Assembly (NCBI GenBank): GCA_016793305.1
Contig: JAEUHU010000174.1
Location: 1-9,635, forward strand
DNA length: 9,635 nt
Direction: 5' to 3'
Origin: Planctomycetota bacterium
Lineage (GTDB): Bacteria; Planctomycetota; UBA1135; UBA2386
The notes under the pieces are model-generated. The model was given only the letters and a program-made list of their open reading frames with translations. It was not told where the DNA came from and searched no databases. Positions 6,162-9,635 of the stretch are shown here, piece after piece. The first letter of the stretch is position 1. Each line of letters begins with the position of its first letter. A program made the position numbers and the translations under genes.

Positions 6162-6767
6162 ATGCAGCAGCGGCTGCGCTCGGGCGCGTTCAATCCGGCG
6201 AACTGGTACCTGACGCTGGGCCTCGGCCTGCTCGGGGCGAGTCTCTGGTTGCCGTGGTGGACGGCGCAACGGACCGCGCGGATCGAGCGGCGCGCCGACC
6301 AGATCTGCCAGCTGCTGCTCGAAGCAGCCTGCGACCTGCTGGTGCCGATCGACGACACCACGGTCGAGTTCGTGTTCGCCCGCCTGCAGGCCGGCACCGC
6401 GGCCGAGGGCGTGCAGGTCGCCGACCTGGAACGTCAGGAGCCGCTGCCCGGTGCGCTGCTGACGCTGCGCAACAAGCACTTCCTGTTCGGCCTGTTCCCG
6501 GCCGAGCCCGAGCCCAACCAACGGATCGGCGAAGGCTCGGTACCGGCCCTCGAGGTCTATGCGTGGCCCGCGAGCCGCCTCGGCCCCGGCCACTCGGCCT
6601 TCTTCGCGGCCGAGGACGCGCCGCGCGCGTTCACCCGCAACCTCGCGCGCGACTACCACGGTGCGAAGGTCGCCCCGACGCGGAGCAGTGGCCAACGGCC
6701 GGTGCGGGGTCAGGACCTGGGCGGGTCGTACCGCGGCATCGACGACGAACGCTGGCTGCTGCACTGA
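6162..6767 (+). CDS. Small single-pass membrane protein, faintly pilin-like/DUF2950-like
   Basis: This 201-residue protein is not one I can name. A short N-terminus is followed by one hydrophobic segment (about residues 15-33, ending LWLPWW), then an amphipathic helix running on through ARIERRADQICQLLLEAACD (39-58), and a soluble domain. The order of membrane helix, amphipathic helix and globular part recalls pseudopilins, but no prepilin-peptidase site (Gly-Phe-Thr-Leu-like with Glu at +5) is present. The C-terminal half has LEVYAWPASRLGPGHSAFF (130-148), AFTRNLARDYHG (156-167) and GGSYRGIDDERW (187-198). These recall the AWP and tRNL-like patterns of DUF2950-type and GspG-like planctomycete proteins, a resemblance from memory only. 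The ATG at 6162 is chosen because it starts shortly before the membrane segment. Regular codon use, the membrane segment and the conserved-looking C-terminal motifs support a real gene. It is convergent with the HEAT-repeat gene, 33 bases away. Confidence 0.78.
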   Translation: MQQRLRSGAFNPANWYLTLGLGLLGASLWLPWWTAQRTARIERRADQICQLLLEAACDLLVPIDDTTVEFVFARLQAGTAAEGVQVADLERQEPLPGALLTLRNKHFLFGLFPAEPEPNQRIGEGSVPALEVYAWPASRLGPGHSAFFAAEDAPRAFTRNLARDYHGAKVAPTRSSGQRPVRGQDLGGSYRGIDDERWLLH

Positions 6768-6800
6768 CCGCCGCCTGGTCGCCCGGCGAGCGAGCCAGCT
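6768..6800. other. Short convergent intergenic gap
   Basis: Thirty-three GC-rich bases lie between two converging stop codons. GCTGGCT (6751-6757, inside the membrane-protein gene) and AGCCAGC (6793-6799) are perfect inverted copies, but 35 bases separate them, so a terminator role is doubtful. Confidence 0.35.
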
Positions 6801-8477
6801 TCAGAACATGTCCTGCAGGAAGTCGTTCCACAGGGCGCGCACCGGCGGAGTCTCCTTGCTGCGCTGGTTCTTGAGGCGCAACGCGTCCTCGAGCGTGAGC
6901 CAGCGCATCGTCAGCTGGTTGAGCGCGAGCAGGCGCAACTGCGGCAGCTCCGTGGTGTCGAACAGCAACGTGCGCAGCGGCTCGATCAGGCGCTGTGCGA
7001 GCTGGTCGTCCTCGCGGTCGGCGGCGATGCCGCCGAGCACGGGGACCAGGCGAGCTCGCAGCGACGTGGCCTCCTTCGGCAACGCGAGGAACTCCTCGAG
7101 CACGACCCCTTCGCTGCCACGCAGGTTCAGCAGCAGGGTCGGGATGTAGTTGCGCGTCGTCAGCTCGCCGACCGCGGCGCGCCCCACCACGATCTCCGGA
7201 CCGCGATACAGCTCGAGCAGGCAGTGCGCCGCCGCGTCGCTCGCGTTCTGCGCCAGCGACTGCAGGAACGGGCGACCCTCGCCGACCGGCGCCCGGTCGA
7301 AGCGTTCGCGCAGCACCGGCACCGCGCGCGGATCGCCGCTGGCGGTCAGCTCCGCGAGCACCTGGTGGAGCCGCGTACTCGTCGCGGTCTTCGCTTCCTC
7401 GAGCAGCACGTCGACGATCCCCGCGCGGCCCCGCTTCACCAGTTCGCGCATCGCGATCGCCCGCACCTCCCACGCCTGGTCGGGTGAGGCCAGCACTTCG
7501 AGCACCGCGACGACGTCGTCCCCCTGGATGCCGGTCAGCACCATCAGGGCGGCGAGACGGACGTCGGGATTGAGGTGCGTGGTGGCGCGCAACAGTGGCT
7601 CACGCAGCTCGCCGAGCTGGCCGAACGTGGCACAGTGGCGGATCGCGAGCTTCAGCATGGCGAGGTCGGAGGAACCGAGGTGCTCGCGCAACCAGGTGGT
7701 GCCCGAGGTGTCACCGACCGCGTGCAGCACGCCGGCGATCACCGCCTGGAACTCGCCGACCGCGTCGAGCCAGCGGCCCCGCAGCACCGTCGCCGCCTGC
7801 TCCGGCGTCATCAGCAGCGCCTCCTTCAGCACCTGATCGCGCACGGCGGCGATGTACGGGCCGTCCATGATCTGGCGGAACAACGGCACGGCGTCGTCGC
7901 CGAGCCGCTGCCGCACGCCGCGCAGCCATTGGGACCGCGACCGGGTGTCCATCTGCGGGAAGGCCGCCGCCAGCTCCCGGAGCGTCTCCGGCTTGCCCGA
8001 GGCGCCCAATGCGGCGAACGCCGCCTGGACCACCGCCGGGTGCTTGTGCTGCAGGGCCCGCCGCAGCGCCGCGTCGAACGCCTGGTTCCCCATGCGGCCC
8101 ATCGCCTCGACCGAGTTCTTGACGATGTCGACCAGCGCCGGGTTGCCCATCGCCTTGTCCATCGCCGCGATCAGCGGGTCGACCGCGTCCTCGGGCGCGC
8201 GCCAGAAGAACTCGGTGGCCAGCTGCCAGGCCTCGCGCCGCGCCATCCCGAGGTTGCCGACCAGGCGTTCCAGCATCTGCCGGCGCGTGCGGTCGTACTC
8301 GAGACCGCTGTGCGGCGGGTACTCCAGTGGCACCGGGAAGTCGGCGACGAACGGAGCCAGCCGATACGGGTTGTCGCTCGCCCCCTGGAGCTCCGTGCCT
8401 GGCTGCACCGCTTGGGCGGCGGCCAGGCTCGAGAAGACGATGGCGGACAGGACGGCGCGCACGGACTGGGAAGGCAT
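6801..8477 (-). CDS. Secreted HEAT-repeat protein
   Basis: The 558-residue protein starts with a probable Sec signal peptide (residues 1-23, MPSQSVRAVLSAIVFSSLAA then AQA and a likely cut before VQPG), so it should act in the periplasm or outside the cell. Most of the rest is paired alpha-helices of the HEAT/armadillo type, a scaffold for protein-protein contacts. Clear units lie at about 118-165 (AMGRMGNQAFDAALRRAL, then HPAVVQAAFAALGASGKPE), 303-350 (NPDVRLAALMVLTGI, then WEVRAIAMRELVKRG) and 369-395. No catalytic motif is visible. The ATG at 8477 is preferred over an in-frame GTG at 8516: it opens the signal peptide cleanly and has AGAGGA nine bases upstream. It follows the TolC-family gene on the same strand after 108 bases, probably in one operon. 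A role as a structural partner of an envelope complex is inference. Confidence 0.9.
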   Translation of the reverse strand: MPSQSVRAVLSAIVFSSLAAAQAVQPGTELQGASDNPYRLAPFVADFPVPLEYPPHSGLEYDRTRRQMLERLVGNLGMARREAWQLATEFFWRAPEDAVDPLIAAMDKAMGNPALVDIVKNSVEAMGRMGNQAFDAALRRALQHKHPAVVQAAFAALGASGKPETLRELAAAFPQMDTRSRSQWLRGVRQRLGDDAVPLFRQIMDGPYIAAVRDQVLKEALLMTPEQAATVLRGRWLDAVGEFQAVIAGVLHAVGDTSGTTWLREHLGSSDLAMLKLAIRHCATFGQLGELREPLLRATTHLNPDVRLAALMVLTGIQGDDVVAVLEVLASPDQAWEVRAIAMRELVKRGRAGIVDVLLEEAKTATSTRLHQVLAELTASGDPRAVPVLRERFDRAPVGEGRPFLQSLAQNASDAAAHCLLELYRGPEIVVGRAAVGELTTRNYIPTLLLNLRGSEGVVLEEFLALPKEATSLRARLVPVLGGIAADREDDQLAQRLIEPLRTLLFDTTELPQLRLLALNQLTMRWLTLEDALRLKNQRSKETPPVRALWNDFLQDMF

Positions 8478-8486
8478 CGGCGAAGG

Positions 8487-8492
8487 TCCTCT
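8487..8492 (-). promoter_or_regulatory. Shine-Dalgarno site of the HEAT-repeat gene
   Basis: The minus strand reads AGAGGA, nine bases ahead of the ATG at 8477. It supports that start over the in-frame GTG at 8516, which lies upstream of this site. Confidence 0.6.
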
Positions 8493-8577
8493 AGTGTTCG
8501 GCGCCGGCAGCGTCACAGGGCACCGCCCGGGGCATCGGCCGGGAACGCGCGTGCGGCGAAGGCGAACTGCCCGGCTG

Positions 8578-8599
8578 CTCCACGGTCACTCCACGGTGG
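8578..8599. repeat. 11-base tandem near-duplication across the TolC-family stop codon
   Basis: CTCCACGGTCA (8578-8588) and CTCCACGGTGG (8589-8599) stand head to tail with 9 of 11 bases identical. The pair spans the last codons and the stop of the TolC-family gene: the minus strand reads ACC GTG GAG TGA and then CCGTGGAG again. It looks like a small slippage duplication that sets the present C-terminus. Confidence 0.6.
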
Positions 8600-9635
8600 C
8601 CTGCAGCAGCCCCTGGGCGTGCAACAGACGGCTCTCGGCGGCCCGGAAGTCGAGCTGGTTGCGCAGCAGCCGGCTGCGGGCCGCACTGAGCTCCTGGTTG
8701 CGGCGCTGCACCTCGAAGTTGGTCGACACCTGGGCGCGCAGCTTCTCCCGCTCGGTGCGCAGGTTGGTGACCGCCAGTTCGACCGAGGTGGTGCCGGCGA
8801 CGATGCTCTGCGCCAGGGTCTGCAGGCTGCGCACGGCCTCGCGTACCTGCCTCGTCACGTCGAGGCTGGCCGCGTGCAGCAACCGACGCTGGCGTTCGAC
8901 CTCCAGTTCGGCGCGCTGGGCCCGCGAACGCGCCGCCTGGTTGCCGAGCGGGATCGCGAACTCGAGGCGCACCGCCCAGTCGGGGAACTGCTGGTCCAGC
9001 GAGTCGCCGAACGCCTGTTGGAACTCGGTGCGCACGCCGTCGCTCGAGTACGAACCGACCAGGTCGAGGCTCGGCAGCGTGTCGCGCTGGGCCTGCAGCA
9101 TGGCGACTTCGGCGGCGGCGATCGAACTGCGCAGCGCGCGCACGTCGGGGCGATGCTCCATCGCGACCGCGACCAGCGGTTCGAACGCGAGCCCGTCGAC
9201 CTTGGGCTCGACGGCGATCGGCGACGCGGGCCGCAGGTTGATGCGCCACAGGTCGTCGCGGCTGCCGTCGTACAGCAGCCGGCGCAGGTCGTCCTCGCGG
9301 GTGCGGATCGCGTTCTCGGCGACGATCAGGTCCTCGCGCCGCCGCGCCACCTCGGCCTCGTCGGCGATGCGATCGACCGCCGCCTGGGCCTGCACGCGGA
9401 TGCGTTCGTTGGTGATGCGCAGTTGCTCCTCGGCGATCGCCAGGGCCTCGCGCACGACGCGCCAGTTCTCGCGCGCGAACACCAGTTCCCAGTACGCCTG
9501 CACGATCTGCAGCAGCGTGTCCTGGACGGTCCGGTCGTAGTCGTGGTTCGCCTGGTGCAGCCGGTAGCGCGCCTGGTTGATCGGGGCGAGGCCGTAGTCG
9601 CTCCACGCCGAACGCAGCAGCGGTTGCCGGTACGA
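8586..9635 (-). CDS. TolC-family outer-membrane efflux protein (5' end beyond window)
   Basis: TolC-family proteins are trimeric outer-membrane channels with a long periplasmic helical barrel that serve RND, ABC or MFS exporters, or type I secretion. The frame is open to the window edge and 349 residues are visible, including the C-terminus, so roughly 100 or more N-terminal residues (with any signal peptide) are missing. Visible landmarks are SYRQPLLRSAWSDYG at the edge (the family's Q-P-L-L-R-G-like start of the first barrel part), QIVQAYWELVFARENWRVVR (43-62), long coiled-coil helices, then the second repeat beginning HRPDVRALRSSIAAAEVAML (161-180) and LPSLDLVGSYSSDG (187-200), and EFAIPLGNQAARSRAQRAEL (225-244). 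These are two outer-membrane-efflux-protein repeats as in family PF02321. The last residues are short, with no long extension. No adaptor or inner-membrane pump gene is inside the window; they may lie upstream. It leads the probable operon with the HEAT-repeat gene. Confidence 0.93.
   Translation of the reverse strand, partial: SYRQPLLRSAWSDYGLAPINQARYRLHQANHDYDRTVQDTLLQIVQAYWELVFARENWRVVREALAIAEEQLRITNERIRVQAQAAVDRIADEAEVARRREDLIVAENAIRTREDDLRRLLYDGSRDDLWRINLRPASPIAVEPKVDGLAFEPLVAVAMEHRPDVRALRSSIAAAEVAMLQAQRDTLPSLDLVGSYSSDGVRTEFQQAFGDSLDQQFPDWAVRLEFAIPLGNQAARSRAQRAELEVERQRRLLHAASLDVTRQVREAVRSLQTLAQSIVAGTTSVELAVTNLRTEREKLRAQVSTNFEVQRRNQELSAARSRLLRNQLDFRAAESRLLHAQGLLQATVE

Noticed and set aside
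4743..6764. A very long minus-strand open frame running upstream from the unknown gene through the whole nucleotidyltransferase region (982 codons in all).
   Set aside because: Upstream of the ATG at 4742 the translation is Arg/Ala/Gly/Pro-rich shadow of the nucleotidyltransferase in another frame. The strong Shine-Dalgarno site fixes the start at 4742.
4805..6874. Long plus-strand open frame opposite the nucleotidyltransferase.
   Set aside because: Antisense shadow. The minus-strand frame has the nucleotidyltransferase and HD motifs; this frame has none and runs across an unrelated gene.
8478..8516. GTG start at 8516 for the HEAT-repeat protein.
   Set aside because: It would put 13 extra residues in front of a well-formed signal peptide, and the AGAGGA site lies downstream of it, correctly placed for ATG 8477.
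7852..9540. Long plus-strand open frame opposite the HEAT-repeat and TolC-family genes.
   Set aside because: Ser/Arg-rich antisense translation crossing two real genes and their gap, which is typical of high-GC DNA.
1..9635. CRISPR arrays, tRNA or rRNA genes, insertion sequences, phage genes or a defence system.
   Set aside because: No repeated spacer pattern, no cloverleaf or rRNA-like stretch, no transposase or integrase motif, and nearly all bases are accounted for by ordinary chromosomal genes.

Overview
The window is a gene-dense stretch of a very GC-rich bacterial chromosome (about two thirds to 70% G+C by eye, not computed). It carries eight protein genes and no RNA gene, mobile element or CRISPR array that I can see. 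The enlarged site-2 protease, the EboC-like UbiA protein, the secreted HEAT-repeat protein, the TolC-type exporter and scarce Shine-Dalgarno sites all fit a diderm bacterium. The overall look suggests Planctomycetota or a related group; that placement is inference, as no marker gene settles it.

Layout. Bases 1-2753 (+): the 3' part of dxr (MEP isoprenoid pathway) runs straight into rseP (intramembrane site-2 protease) through a one-base stop/start overlap. A 14-position-stem hairpin overlaps the rseP stop codon and probably ends this unit. Bases 2911-3774 (+): a UbiA-superfamily membrane prenyltransferase, most like EboC. Bases 6139-3816 (-): a CCA-adding/poly(A) polymerase-type tRNA nucleotidyltransferase with an HD domain, followed 38 bases later by an unrecognised 308-residue protein that has a helical N-terminus, an Ala/Pro-rich linker and a SHOCT-like C-terminus. 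Bases 6162-6767 (+): a small single-pass membrane protein, divergent from the nucleotidyltransferase with only 22 bases between the two start codons. Bases 9635-6801 (-): a TolC-family outer-membrane efflux protein (5' end beyond the window), then a secreted HEAT-repeat protein.

How the genes relate. dxr-rseP is a widely conserved neighbourhood that links isoprenoid precursor synthesis to envelope proteolysis. A prenyltransferase directly downstream is thematically consistent, since isoprenoids are its substrate class, but the hairpin suggests separate transcription. The nucleotidyltransferase is housekeeping tRNA 3'-end maturation. The TolC/HEAT pair looks like an envelope module, but no inner-membrane pump or adaptor lies inside the window. 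I see mostly ordinary chromosomal content. The less-described points are the four PDZ-like units in RseP, the degenerate second Asp motif in the prenyltransferase, and the two uncharacterised proteins at 3816-4742 and 6162-6767.
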